From positions 25,315-89,314 of the forward strand of contig NZ_BCMQ01000015.1 in assembly GCF_001485415.1 (NCBI RefSeq): DNA of 64,000 nucleotides, read 5' to 3'. Shown here one piece after another: positions 27,063-37,505 of the stretch. The position numbers were made by a program, and so were the translations under genes. The notes beneath the pieces were generated by a model, which searched no databases, was not told the DNA's origin, and saw nothing but the letters and a program-made list of their open reading frames with translations. Numbering within the stretch: the first letter of the stretch is position 1; each line of letters begins with the position of its first letter. Origin of the DNA: Myroides odoratimimus (lineage in GTDB: Bacteria; Bacteroidota; Bacteroidia; Flavobacteriales; Flavobacteriaceae).

Positions 27063-30000
27063 CTTTTAACTGCACCATATAGGTATTGAAATTTAGTAGA
27101 AAAATCGTGTATCATATCAGATAATTTTCTTTTAACTGCACCATATAGGTATTGAAATATTGAATACAAACTTAAAAAATACTTTTGTAATAATCCTTTT
27201 AACTGCACCATATAGGTATTGAAATTGAAGTAGATCATATCAAAAGACAATTAGAATGGGCTTTTAACTGCACCATATAGGTATTGAAATACGTCTGAAC
27301 ACCTGTATTTGAATCGAAATTAGCAGCTTTTAACTGCACCATATAGGTATTGAAATAGAGAAGTAATCTTCTTAGAATCAAATAAAATTATTCTTTTAAC
27401 TGCACCATATAGGTATTGAAATTCGTTTTGCTCCTTTACATCGTCAAACCAAAATAGCACTTTTAACTGCACCATATAGGTATTGAAATGAAGAAGTGGG
27501 GTTGAAAATTATTGGGAGGTTTTTTCTTTTAACTGCACCATATAGGTATTGAAATGCAGAAACTACAGCCCCTAATGCACTTAAATTTTCTCTTTTAACT
27601 GCACCATATAGGTATTGAAATAACTTCACTGCCTCGTTAAATGCAAAACCTAATCCACTTTTAACTGCACCATATAGGTATTGAAATATAAACCCTCCTT
27701 TTACAAGCTCACTAGCAGGAGACTTTTAACTGCACCATATAGGTATTGAAATTTCCAGAATAATCACAGTTTTTTAACCCTGTAAATCTTTTAACTGCAC
27801 CATATAGGTATTGAAATATACTCTTACTAGTTCTATCTATCTTAACTATTCCATCTTTTAACTGCACCATATAGGTATTGAAATATGTTATTATTTTCTT
27901 TCTTTACTTCTTTAGCACAACTTTTAACTGCACCATATAGGTATTGAAATTTAGATAGAATACAGTTAAAAAGAACAGGTAATGTTACTTTTAACTGCAC
28001 CATATAGGTATTGAAATAGAAAGAGGTGCGGAGGTTATTACAGATAAACAACTTTTAACTGCACCATATAGGTATTGAAATATATCTGTGTTTAGGTTAT
28101 TTTTTAGACTTACATTTCTTTTAACTGCACCATATAGGTATTGAAATATAATTACATCTCCTTCATCTGTGAATATTTCTATTACTTTTAACTGCACCAT
28201 ATAGGTATTGAAATACATTTAATACTATGTCATTATCCTTAATGTACTCTTCTTTTAACTGCACCATATAGGTATTGAAATGCTAGTATAGCAGAAGACC
28301 CGACACCAGTTTCAATAACTTTTAACTGCACCATATAGGTATTGAAATTTGATCACAACCCTGATAATGGCGAGATTATTATTCTTTTAACTGCACCATA
28401 TAGGTATTGAAATATTTTAATTTCACTCGCCTTAAAGCGACTATTCTTACTTTTAACTGCACCATATAGGTATTGAAATGTATAGGTTCCTATATGTGTT
28501 TTACCCGCACTAACTCTTTTAACTGCACCATATAGGTATTGAAATACATAAAACACATCAACAGGTTCTTCTTTAGGAATGACTTTTAACTGCACCATAT
28601 AGGTATTGAAATTAATGTGTCCCTTTTTTAGATAGAAAGGGGAACTATCTTTTAACTGCACCATATAGGTATTGAAATCTGTTAGTCGGCTTCTCTATCC
28701 ACAGTGGCTTCTTTCTTTTAACTGCACCATATAGGTATTGAAATATGAGCATGAAAGCTTGTGTTTCATCGAGTTTAGCTTCTTTTAACTGCACCATATA
28801 GGTATTGAAATTCCACTTTAAGGATTTGTTTTTTGATAACTTCTTTTCCTTTTAACTGCACCATATAGGTATTGAAATATAGATATCAAAACAGATAAAA
28901 AAGACCCGTTAAACTTTTAACTGCACCATATAGGTATTGAAATCTGGATGACCTTGCTCATCCAGTTCCTCCAGTATAACTTTTAACTGCACCATATAGG
29001 TATTGAAATGTTAGACTCGGTGTTTGATTAGTTTTTAATGTTCCACTTTTAACTGCACCATATAGGTATTGAAATCTAAATAGCGCGTATGGAGTTGTAG
29101 CCGGAGCAACACTTTTAACTGCACCATATAGGTATTGAAATGTTAGACTCGGTGTTTGATTAGTTTTTAATGTTCCACTTTTAACTGCACCATATAGGTA
29201 TTGAAATCTAAATAGCGCGTATGGAGTTGTAGCCGGAGCAACACTTTTAACTGCACCATATAGGTATTGAAATGTTAGACTCGGTGTTTGATTAGTTTTT
29301 AATGTTCCACTTTTAACTGCACCATATAGGTATTGAAATCTAAATAGCGCGTATGGAGTTGTAGCCGGAGCAACACTTTTAACTGCACCATATAGGTATT
29401 GAAATGTTAGACTCGGTGTTTGATTAGTTTTTAATGTTCCACTTTTAACTGCACCATATAGGTATTGAAATCTAAATAGCGCGTATGGAGTTGTAGCCGG
29501 AGCAACACTTTTAACTGCACCATATAGGTATTGAAATAGAAAAGCAAAAAGAGCAAAACAGACAGTTAGAGAACTTTTAACTGCACCATATAGGTATTGA
29601 AATAAGGCTGTTTGTTTTTTAGTCTGGAGGAAATTCACTTTTAACTGCACCATATAGGTATTGAAATAATGATGGTAACTCATTTTTTTGCACCAGATCC
29701 ACTTTTAACTGCACCATATAGGTATTGAAATAGCGAAGTAATAACAACCTTGCAAATCTTCTCTGTTCTTTTAACTGCACCATATAGGTATTGAAATATA
29801 AAAAGTTTGATGCAGTTATACAGTTGCACAATGGCTTTTAACTGCACCATATAGGTATTGAAATTTGTAAAGTGCGTTACTGCTTTATTTCTGTAACGCT
29901 TTTAACTGCACCATATAGGTATTGAAATATGTTAATCATTGCAGAATCATTCATATTGATCCCACTTTTAACTGCACCATATAGGTATTGAAATACGGCT

Positions 30001-32699
30001 GGATGGAATGGAGATGACTCGGAATTTTCCTTTTAACTGCACCATATAGGTATTGAAATCTGGATGCTCTTGCTCATCCAGTTCCTCCAGTATAACTTTT
30101 AACTGCACCATATAGGTATTGAAATTATATATTTCTGCAAGCATTGAAGTTTGTGTATAATCTTTTAACTGCACCATATAGGTATTGAAATTTACTTTTC
30201 AGATCGTAGATATTAATAAAACTAAGTCTTTTAACTGCACCATATAGGTATTGAAATAAGATTATTTTCACTTCGAGTTTAACTACTCTGATCTTTTAAC
30301 TGCACCATATAGGTATTGAAATTCAATTCCTTTTCGCATTCTTCAGTATCGTCAAAACCTTTTAACTGCACCATATAGGTATTGAAATTAGCTTAATAAT
30401 CGTTTAGATTATACTTTAATCCGACTTTTAACTGCACCATATAGGTATTGAAATAGTAATTCAATTTCGGTGTATTTACGAGTCGCAAATCTTTTAACTG
30501 CACCATATAGGTATTGAAATAGAGGTAACTATTGTTATGCGTAATAGTCAAGGCCTCTTTTAACTGCACCATATAGGTATTGAAATGCAGTTATAAGAAC
30601 AGGTTTCTCGAAGAGAGATTTTACTTTTAACTGCACCATATAGGTATTGAAATATACTCCCCCATTGTCCACCTGTAACCTCTGTAATTTCTTTTAACTG
30701 CACCATATAGGTATTGAAATCTAATAATTCAGATCCGTTTTTAAAAGAAGCTCTTCTTTTAACTGCACCATATAGGTATTGAAATTTAAAATTCTGTGTC
30801 ATAAAAGAATCCCCCTAAAAACTTTTAACTGCACCATATAGGTATTGAAATACATTAAGATCCTTCTCTCTTTGTATCTCTATTCGTACTTTTAACTGCA
30901 CCATATAGGTATTGAAATAAAACAGTTCTTTACAATTTTAATATTGAACCAGAGCCTTTTAACTGCACCATATAGGTATTGAAATATGTCTCTAAATACA
31001 GCTTGAGTATTTATAGGGTCTTCTTTTAACTGCACCATATAGGTATTGAAATTCTATTTGAAAGGATGGTTAAAGCATACTAAAAATCTTTTAACTGCAC
31101 CATATAGGTATTGAAATGTGCTTGACGAATCAACTACTTTGCCTATAAACTCACTTTTAACTGCACCATATAGGTATTGAAATCAGATGAAGGATTAGTA
31201 AGTACAGTTGTTACTTTAACTTTTAACTGCACCATATAGGTATTGAAATATATGAAGAAAATAAAAGAGTACTTCAGTTCTATGCCCCTTTTAACTGCAC
31301 CATATAGGTATTGAAATGCAAACATGATTGCGAAATTTCAGCAGTAAATAATACTTTTAACTGCACCATATAGGTATTGAAATCTGGATAAAGGGTTGTT
31401 AATAATTGGAAGCACTGGACTTTTAACTGCACCATATAGGTATTGAAATATTGATTGTTCAAATAGGGGGTATTAATAATAGTGTCTTTTAACTGCACCA
31501 TATAGGTATTGAAATAAGTTTACTTTAATTATATTATTGTAAGCATTACCCTTTTAACTGCACCATATAGGTATTGAAATATATTATCAGTAGTTACTAA
31601 ACCACCTTCTTCATCTTTTAACTGCACCATATAGGTATTGAAATATATATATACCATTATGCGCTGGTAAATCTTTTTCCTTTTAACTGCACCATATAGG
31701 TATTGAAATATGGGTGGGATGACAGGCACAGTTGTAGATATAAGCTTTTAACTGCACCATATAGGTATTGAAATTTCCTTGCCAGTTCTCTATTAAATTG
31801 GCTTGTTCTCTTTTAACTGCACCATATAGGTATTGAAATTCATTTCCCAGAGTGCTAAACTCAATTGCAACATCTCCTTTTAACTGCACCATATAGGTAT
31901 TGAAATTTGTAAACTAACACTCCAGATCCAAAGAAAGTAAACTTTTAACTGCACCATATAGGTATTGAAATGTGATAATAACGCCTGAATGTGTTATATT
32001 TTCTGCTCCTTTTAACTGCACCATATAGGTATTGAAATATAACATAGCTTGTTGCTGTCTTGTTTATTCTATCGACTTTTAACTGCACCATATAGGTATT
32101 GAAATGCTATCCTTACTTTGTCTATATATATATCTGTCCACTTTTAACTGCACCATATAGGTATTGAAATCTATAATCTACTTTAAGTTTTATAGTTCTT
32201 CCTGATCTTTTAACTGCACCATATAGGTATTGAAATTGGGGTAAGATTGATTTTGTTATTGGTAAAGAAATACTTTTAACTGCACCATATAGGTATTGAA
32301 ATGAACTTAATGAGGAGTTTAAAAACAGTGCTGGATCACTTTTAACTGCACCATATAGGTATTGAAATTTTGATTTGCTTCGTATACTAATTTACTACCT
32401 ACGTCTTTTAACTGCACCATATAGGTATTGAAATACATACTTTCCATAATGCTCCATTAATATCTCAATCCTTTTAATCGCACCATATAGGAATTGAAAG
32501 ACATTATAAGGAAGTTTAAACTTCCCTGCTGGAGAACTTCTAATCACACCATATAGGAATTGAAAGAGTATAACTACTTCAGTATTATCAAGCTTAACAT
32601 TACTTCTAATCACACCATATAGGAATTGAAAAGAGTATAACTACTTCAGTATTATCAAGCTTAACATTACTTCTAATCGCACCATATAGGAAACAAAAA
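27063..32699 (+). CRISPR. Type I-B CRISPR array, 86 repeats, 85 spacers
   Basis: The repeat is 30 bases, beginning CTTTTAACTGC and ending GGTATTGAAAT, with spacers of about 35-38 bases. Repeat starts counted by eye: 82 near-identical units from 27063 to 32405, then four variants at 32471, 32537, 32603 and 32670. Orientation is + because the ATTGAAAT end fits the crRNA 5' handle, the cas operon and leader promoter are upstream, and decay is at the far end. It contains a block of two spacers present four times (29010-29507), two near-identical spacers (28944, 30060), and one spacer repeated at the trailer end. Frames repeating FQYLYGAVK or FNTYMVQLK on the - strand are only translations of the repeat. 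Confidence 0.98.
29010..29537 (+). repeat. Fourfold tandem duplication of a two-spacer unit inside the array
   Basis: Spacers beginning GTTAGACTCGGTG and CTAAATAGCGCG alternate four times (first-spacer starts 29010, 29142, 29274, 29406), giving 132-base units identical by eye. Confidence 0.95.
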
Positions 32700-32711
32700 A
32701 CACCAACAAAA

Positions 32712-32737
32712 AAAACGCACTATATAAGTGCGTTTTT
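32712..32737. terminator. Bidirectional terminator at array end
   Basis: AACGCACT / AGTGCGTT with A run on the left and T run on the right, 13 bases after the last repeat. It would stop both the array transcript and the convergent EamA gene. Confidence 0.75.
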
Positions 32738-32774
32738 CGTTAGTAAAAGGGTAATAATTGAAGAGAAAAAATAT

Positions 32775-33665
32775 CTATTTAGCAAACTTCTTACTTGCAG
32801 CTACACAAAGAATCACTCCGAAAGTGACGTATAGCATCGTAGGGCTTACTTTTTCGTTTAATACTGTTGCCGCTAATATCATCCCTAATAGCGGTTGTAA
32901 TAATTGGATTTGACCTACTGTTGCGATTCCTCCTTGTGCTAATCCTTTATACCAAAAGATGTACGCTAAAAACATACTCACAACAGAAATATAGAATAGT
33001 CCAAACCAAGATTCACCACTTACTAGAACTAAGTCTGTAGGTACCGTATAAATCATAATCGGCACTGTAAGAGGTAGTGAGATAATACACGCCCAAGAGA
33101 TCACTTGATATCCTCCTAGTGTTTTAGATAGTTTAGCACCTTCTGCGTAGCTCTGACCACATAAGATGATCGCTAAGATCATTAGGATATCCCCGATAGG
33201 GTTAGAACTTACTCCCTGTGAGAACGCAAATCCAATTACTAAGGCACTCCCTATTAGAGAGAATAACCAGAAGATAGGTTTGGGCTTCTCTTTACCAATG
33301 AATACAGCGAATATAGCTGTAGACAGGGGTAACATTCCCATAAATACCAATGAATGTGCTGAGGTGATGTACTCTAATGCCATCGCTGTCAATAGAGGGA
33401 AACCAATAACTCCTCCAATGGCAACTTTAATTAGTGGCCACATCTGTTCTTTGGTAGGGCGTTTTTCGCGAAGAGCTATTACGCAAGCTAGCGCTAATAA
33501 AGCTGCGATAACTGCTCTTGCTGCAGTGGCAAAGATAGGGTCTAGGTCTTTAACCGCCATCTTAGTAGCAGGCATTGAACCTGCGAATAGAAGTACTCCA
33601 ATAAATCCATTTAACCATCCGTTAGATGATTTTGTTGTTGCATTTAAAATGCCTGATTGTTCCAT
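32775..33665 (-). CDS. EamA/DMT-superfamily transporter, second copy
   Basis: A 296-residue inner-membrane transporter with two EamA repeats (about ten membrane segments), clearly paralogous to the protein at 2470-3360: same length and shared blocks such as NGFIGVLLFAGSMPATK, YITSAHSLVF, SPIGDIL and KGLAQGGIA. It is divergent from its own MocR regulator. Export of an amino acid or other small metabolite is a family-level inference; the substrate is unknown. Confidence 0.85.
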   Translation of the reverse strand: MEQSGILNATTKSSNGWLNGFIGVLLFAGSMPATKMAVKDLDPIFATAARAVIAALLALACVIALREKRPTKEQMWPLIKVAIGGVIGFPLLTAMALEYITSAHSLVFMGMLPLSTAIFAVFIGKEKPKPIFWLFSLIGSALVIGFAFSQGVSSNPIGDILMILAIILCGQSYAEGAKLSKTLGGYQVISWACIISLPLTVPIMIYTVPTDLVLVSGESWFGLFYISVVSMFLAYIFWYKGLAQGGIATVGQIQLLQPLLGMILAATVLNEKVSPTMLYVTFGVILCVAASKKFAK

Positions 33666-33683
33666 TATTCTGTTTTATTTGGA

Positions 33684-33735
33684 ACAAAATTACCTCTATG
33701 TATAAGATTCACACAGTATCAGTTTTGTATATTTG
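33684..33735. promoter_or_regulatory. Divergent promoter region of second EamA-MocR pair
   Basis: TAATTTTG on the - strand (33691-33684) faces the transporter and TATATTTG on the + strand (33728-33735) faces the regulator. The block ACAGTATCAGTTTTGTA (33713-33729) matches the first pair at 16 of 17 positions, a likely regulator site; the left half of the first pair's palindrome is not conserved here. Confidence 0.45.
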
Positions 33736-33753
33736 CATGGGCACAGTTAGTAG

Positions 33754-35199
33754 ATGAATATGAGCAAAACCTTTTTGTATAGTGAGATTGCAGAGAATAT
33801 AGCTTCTCAGATTAGAAGTGGAAATATTAGAGAAGGAGAGAAGTTACCTTCCTTGCGCGGGTTATGCGCAGAATATGAGATTAGTATGAATACAGCAAGA
33901 CGTGTTTTCTTAGAGTTAGAATCCCTGTCTTTGATTTATTCGAAACCTCAGAGTGGTTATTTTGTGAGTAAATTAAGTTATAAGAACTTGCCTCTTCCTG
34001 AGGAGAGTAATCCCATTTTATTAGCTAATCACTGTGAACCTAATGATATTCTTCAAAAAGTATATGCAAATATAGGAAGAGAAGACCTCTTATTACTATC
34101 TTATACCGTGGCGTATGGAGATATGTTGCCTATTGCTAAATTAAAGAAAGAAATAGTACAAGCCACGAGAGATTTGCCTACTGGTGGGGTACAATACGAA
34201 CGATTAGAAGGCAACGCCAATCTGAGGAGAATGATTGCTTTGCGATCTTCAGGTTGGGGAGCTAATCTTCAGGAGGAAGACTTGATCACCACAAATGGAG
34301 GGATGAATGCAGTAGCTCTTTGTCTAACAGCATTGAGTAAACCTGGAGATACTGTTGCGATAGAGAGTCCTTGTTATCCTGGTATTCTACAATTAGCTCT
34401 AGGGTTGGGGCTAAAGGTGTTTGAATTACCGACTAATCCTAATACAGGGATAAAAGTAGAAGCGCTAAGAGAGGTGGTCTCAGAAATAGATATTTGTATT
34501 TTAATCTCAAACTACAATACTCCTGTAGGGAGCTGTATGCCTGATGAGAACAAGAAAGAGGTGGTAGAGCTATTGGCACAGCACGATATTCCTTTGATAG
34601 AAGATGATGTCTATGGTGATCTATGTTTTGAAGGTCATCGACCTACTTGCTGTAAGACATTTGACAAGACAGGCAATGTGCTTTGGTGTAGTTCTATCTC
34701 TAAAACACTTGCACCCGGGTTTAGAGTAGGATGGGTAGCACCTGGCAAGTATAAAGATAAAGTGCAAAATATCAAACTGATACAGTCTATCTCTTCCTCT
34801 TCCTTAGAACAAGAGGCTGTAGCTAATTTCTTAAGGTCAGGGAAATACGATAAACACTTGCGAAAACTAAGAAGAAAACTATATCAGAATTATCAGAACT
34901 ATGCTAGAGTTATTCAGCAGAGTTTTCCTAAGAATATTAAGATTAGCCAACCACAGGGAGGGTTGTCTTTGTGGATAGAGTTTAGTGAAGAGATTGATAC
35001 TATAGAGTTGTATGACTTAGCGATGAAGAAAGGAATAAGTATAGCTCCTGGACGGATGTTCACTTTGCAAAATCAGTATAACAACTCCATGCGATTGTGC
35101 TTTGGCTTGCCTTGGGATGTACAATTAGAGGGCAAGATTAAACAGATAGGTTTATTAGCTAGACAATTGCAAAACTTAAAGACTGTTAATACAGAATAG
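33754..35199 (+). CDS. MocR/PdxR-type regulator, second copy
   Basis: A 481-residue GntR winged-helix domain (~1-75, IAENIASQIRSGNIREGEKLPS) joined to a PLP-dependent aminotransferase-fold domain (ISNYNTPVGSCMP, EDDVYGDLCFEGH, CSSISKTLAPGFRVGW with the PLP lysine). It is strongly similar along its whole length to the protein at 3456-4877. It presumably regulates the divergent EamA gene (inference). The LysE exporter gene follows in the same direction after 125 bases but probably has its own promoter. Confidence 0.9.
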   Translation: MNMSKTFLYSEIAENIASQIRSGNIREGEKLPSLRGLCAEYEISMNTARRVFLELESLSLIYSKPQSGYFVSKLSYKNLPLPEESNPILLANHCEPNDILQKVYANIGREDLLLLSYTVAYGDMLPIAKLKKEIVQATRDLPTGGVQYERLEGNANLRRMIALRSSGWGANLQEEDLITTNGGMNAVALCLTALSKPGDTVAIESPCYPGILQLALGLGLKVFELPTNPNTGIKVEALREVVSEIDICILISNYNTPVGSCMPDENKKEVVELLAQHDIPLIEDDVYGDLCFEGHRPTCCKTFDKTGNVLWCSSISKTLAPGFRVGWVAPGKYKDKVQNIKLIQSISSSSLEQEAVANFLRSGKYDKHLRKLRRKLYQNYQNYARVIQQSFPKNIKISQPQGGLSLWIEFSEEIDTIELYDLAMKKGISIAPGRMFTLQNQYNNSMRLCFGLPWDVQLEGKIKQIGLLARQLQNLKTVNTE

Positions 35200-35323
35200 G
35201 AATAGCTGAAAGAAAAGGGGGAGTTGTAAATACACGTTGAAATAAAAGAGAAAAAAGTAATTTGAAAAACTTATCTATCAAGAAAAAAAATTACATTTGA
35301 CTTGACTAAACCAACTATTATTT

Positions 35324-35959
35324 ATGATTCCACTACACGATTTAATGCTGTTTGCGATAGCGGCAGTAGTCTTGGCTATTACTCCTGGGCCAAATATGTT
35401 ATACCTTATTACGAGAACATTATCACAAGGCAAAAGAGCGGGGTTTATCTCTCTAATGGGAGTGATCTGCGGTTTTCTGTTTCATATTATATTAGTGTCT
35501 TTTGGATTGACGGCTATATTATTTACCATACCTTATGCCTATGCTATACTGAAGTGGACAGGTGCGCTGTACTTAGTGTTTTTGGCGTTTCAAGCGTTAA
35601 AACCTAATGCAAAGAATATATTTGATGTAGAACAAAGCGTTAAAGTAGATTCTCCGAGTAAATTGTTCTCAATAGGTTTTTTAACGAATGTATTGAATCC
35701 TAAGGTAGCGGTATTTTATCTTTCTTTGTTTCCCCAGTTTATTAAGCCAGCTTATGGATCTGTATTGGTACAGAGTTTAACACTAGGAACTACTCAACTA
35801 CTCGTTAGCTTTATCAATAACTTCTTAATCGTTTTATTTGCTGCTAAGATGGCTTCTTTCTTTCAGAGACAACCTCTATGGGTGAAAGTACAGAAGTGGT
35901 TTATGGGGAGCGTATTGTTATTTTTAGCTTTTAAAATGGCTATTTCAAAGGGAAAATAG
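35324..35959 (+). CDS. LysE/RhtB-family amino-acid exporter
   Basis: A 211-residue inner-membrane exporter with about six hydrophobic segments. The N-terminal signature LAITPGPNMLYLITRTLSQG (residues ~16-35) is diagnostic of LysE/RhtB proteins, which export amino acids such as homoserine, threonine or lysine. FLTNVLNPKVAVFYLSLFPQF is the second conserved region. A shorter frame overlapping its 5' half (35302-35607) is a shadow. Substrate not determinable from sequence. Confidence 0.9.
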   Translation: MIPLHDLMLFAIAAVVLAITPGPNMLYLITRTLSQGKRAGFISLMGVICGFLFHIILVSFGLTAILFTIPYAYAILKWTGALYLVFLAFQALKPNAKNIFDVEQSVKVDSPSKLFSIGFLTNVLNPKVAVFYLSLFPQFIKPAYGSVLVQSLTLGTTQLLVSFINNFLIVLFAAKMASFFQRQPLWVKVQKWFMGSVLLFLAFKMAISKGK

Positions 35960-36017
35960 TGTTTCTGTTTTTAGGATTTAGTACTTTTAGCTCTAAACTA
36001 ATCTAAAAACTAAAATT

Positions 36018-36506
36018 ATGAGCATCAATAGAACGCGTACTTTCTCTTGGGAAGACCCTAATAAAACTTTAGAAGAGGCAAAGAAGTTAAATGGATATGA
36101 ATTTCTAATGCAGGTATTAGAAGGGAATTTACCGATGGCTCCTATACAAGAAACAATATCTTCTAGAGTAGTTTCTGTAGAAAAAGGACAGGTCATATTC
36201 GAACTAAAAGGAGAAGAGTTCCATTATAACCCAATAGGAAGTGTACATGGAGGTATCATTAGTACGGTATTAGATTCGGCAATAGGATGTTCTTTATTGA
36301 GTACCCTAGAGATCGGAGAAAGCTTTACCTCATTAGATTTAAAAGTGAATTTCTTGAGAAGAATAACTGCAGATACTCCTCCTTTAACTACGAAAACGAA
36401 GATTATCCATAAGGGGCGTACTACAGCTTACTTAGAATGTGAATTACTAGATGCAGAAGGCAAATTATATGCACATGCTGTGTCCAACTGTATGATCTTT
36501 AGATAA
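36018..36506 (+). CDS. PaaI-type hotdog thioesterase
   Basis: A 162-residue single hotdog-fold protein of the PaaI/YigI acyl-CoA thioesterase group. The signature NPIGSVHGGIISTVLDSAIG carries the helix-capping HGG and the Asp used by the family; LKVNFLRRI follows at the dimer strand. Members hydrolyse aromatic or medium-chain acyl-CoAs; the substrate here is unknown. It ends at a hairpin terminator. Confidence 0.85.
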   Translation: MSINRTRTFSWEDPNKTLEEAKKLNGYEFLMQVLEGNLPMAPIQETISSRVVSVEKGQVIFELKGEEFHYNPIGSVHGGIISTVLDSAIGCSLLSTLEIGESFTSLDLKVNFLRRITADTPPLTTKTKIIHKGRTTAYLECELLDAEGKLYAHAVSNCMIFR

Positions 36507-36512
36507 TATATT

Positions 36513-36539
36513 AGTCCACTAAATAAGTGGGCTTTTTTT
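36513..36539 (+). terminator. Intrinsic terminator after thioesterase gene
   Basis: AGTCCACT / AGTGGGCT (one G-T pair) followed by seven T. Confidence 0.75.
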
Positions 36540-36644
36540 GTGCTAATATTTCGCAGTGTAAAATCAAGATTAGTTTTGAAAATATAGTTGTTGTTTAATG
36601 TAAAGAACCTGTATTGATTATGAAATAAAAGGAGAGGTGATACG

Positions 36645-36808
36645 TTTTAACCCATATTAGCATTAGCCAAATACTACAAAGCAATTCTACTTCATAGTTC
36701 TTTCATTAGCTCTAAAACCATACTATAGTATGCTTTAATCACTAATTCAGACCTATTTTGTATAATTACTTTTCGTTTATATGTCTATTGCATAATCTGG
36801 GTTTAAAA
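36645..36808 (-). repeat. MITE-like element, copy 3
   Basis: 164 bp with terminal inverted repeats TTTTAACCCA (36645-36654) and TGGGTTTAAAA (36798-36808), and a central CCATACTATAGTATGC palindrome. It is inverted relative to copies 1 and 2 and ends 16 bases before the next start codon. Confidence 0.75.
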
Positions 36809-36824
36809 TAGTAAAATAAGCACA

Positions 36825-37454
36825 ATGAAAAAGAGGTACTTTATTTTAATCATGATAGGTGTTATAATCACCTTTGTAGTAGTCTTCTCAGAAACTATTG
36901 TATTAAGATTAGTGGGAATACAAGAGTTAGAAGTATTTTCTCAAAAGGATTATGATGAGTCTTTAATCAGGTTAAAGGAGCAATACCCTGGAGACTCACA
37001 GTTTCTCATTAGTACACAAGAACAGTTTATAAGTTATTCCTCTTTCGTAGAAAAAGAAAAACAATATATGCTGACCAAACCTATACAGTTATTGTATTTT
37101 AAAGGAGATAGCCTAGTTTCTATACATTCTAGTTGTAATGTTCCTATAAATTATTGGACATGGAAGTTAGATTGGAATATAGGCAATCGATTTGAACAGT
37201 TTCCTCCATTATCTAGCACATCTGTATTGGACATTAAATTACAACAAATACAAGAGTTATATGGTTTTAGAATGGAGGGTACGTCTGAGAATACTTTGAT
37301 TGTTTTTTGGAGCAGAATGATGGAGAAACAAGTATTTGGAGCTTTAGAAACAGTAATTTATAATAAAAGATTATCGAATAACGAGGAGAAGTTAAACACA
37401 ATCTTTATCAATGTAGATCATGCTTTTTTAGGTAAAATAGTTTTAGATGAGTAA
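36825..37454 (+). CDS. Hypothetical membrane-anchored protein
   Basis: A 209-residue protein I do not recognise. One hydrophobic N-terminal segment (YFILIMIGVIITFVVVF, residues ~5-22) suggests a membrane anchor or uncleaved signal; the rest is soluble, with no repeats or metal motifs. It is flanked by a MITE-like element 16 bases upstream, which may carry or disrupt its promoter, and by a terminator downstream. It appears to be a single-gene unit. Confidence 0.65.
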   Translation: MKKRYFILIMIGVIITFVVVFSETIVLRLVGIQELEVFSQKDYDESLIRLKEQYPGDSQFLISTQEQFISYSSFVEKEKQYMLTKPIQLLYFKGDSLVSIHSSCNVPINYWTWKLDWNIGNRFEQFPPLSSTSVLDIKLQQIQELYGFRMEGTSENTLIVFWSRMMEKQVFGALETVIYNKRLSNNEEKLNTIFINVDHAFLGKIVLDE

Positions 37455-37474
37455 TAATCTGACAGAATAAGAAG

Positions 37475-37505
37475 AAAAAGGACACTTTTACAGGTGTCCT
37501 TTTTG
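37475..37505 (+). terminator. Intrinsic terminator
   Basis: AAAAAGGACAC (37475-37485) / GTGTCCTTTTT (37494-37504), perfect stem. The following 37505-37885 is very AT-rich with no gene seen. Confidence 0.8.

Noticed and set aside
26996..32613. Many - strand open frames containing FQYLYGAVK or FNTYMVQLK repeats
   Set aside because: They are translations of the 30-base CRISPR repeat, whose 66-base period keeps frames open; not proteins.
27063..32699. Spacers targeting genes elsewhere in this window
   Set aside because: A partial comparison by eye found no match; a full search was not possible here.
35302..35607. 101-codon frame overlapping the LysE exporter gene
   Set aside because: Shadow in another frame; the LysE frame has the family signature and full length.
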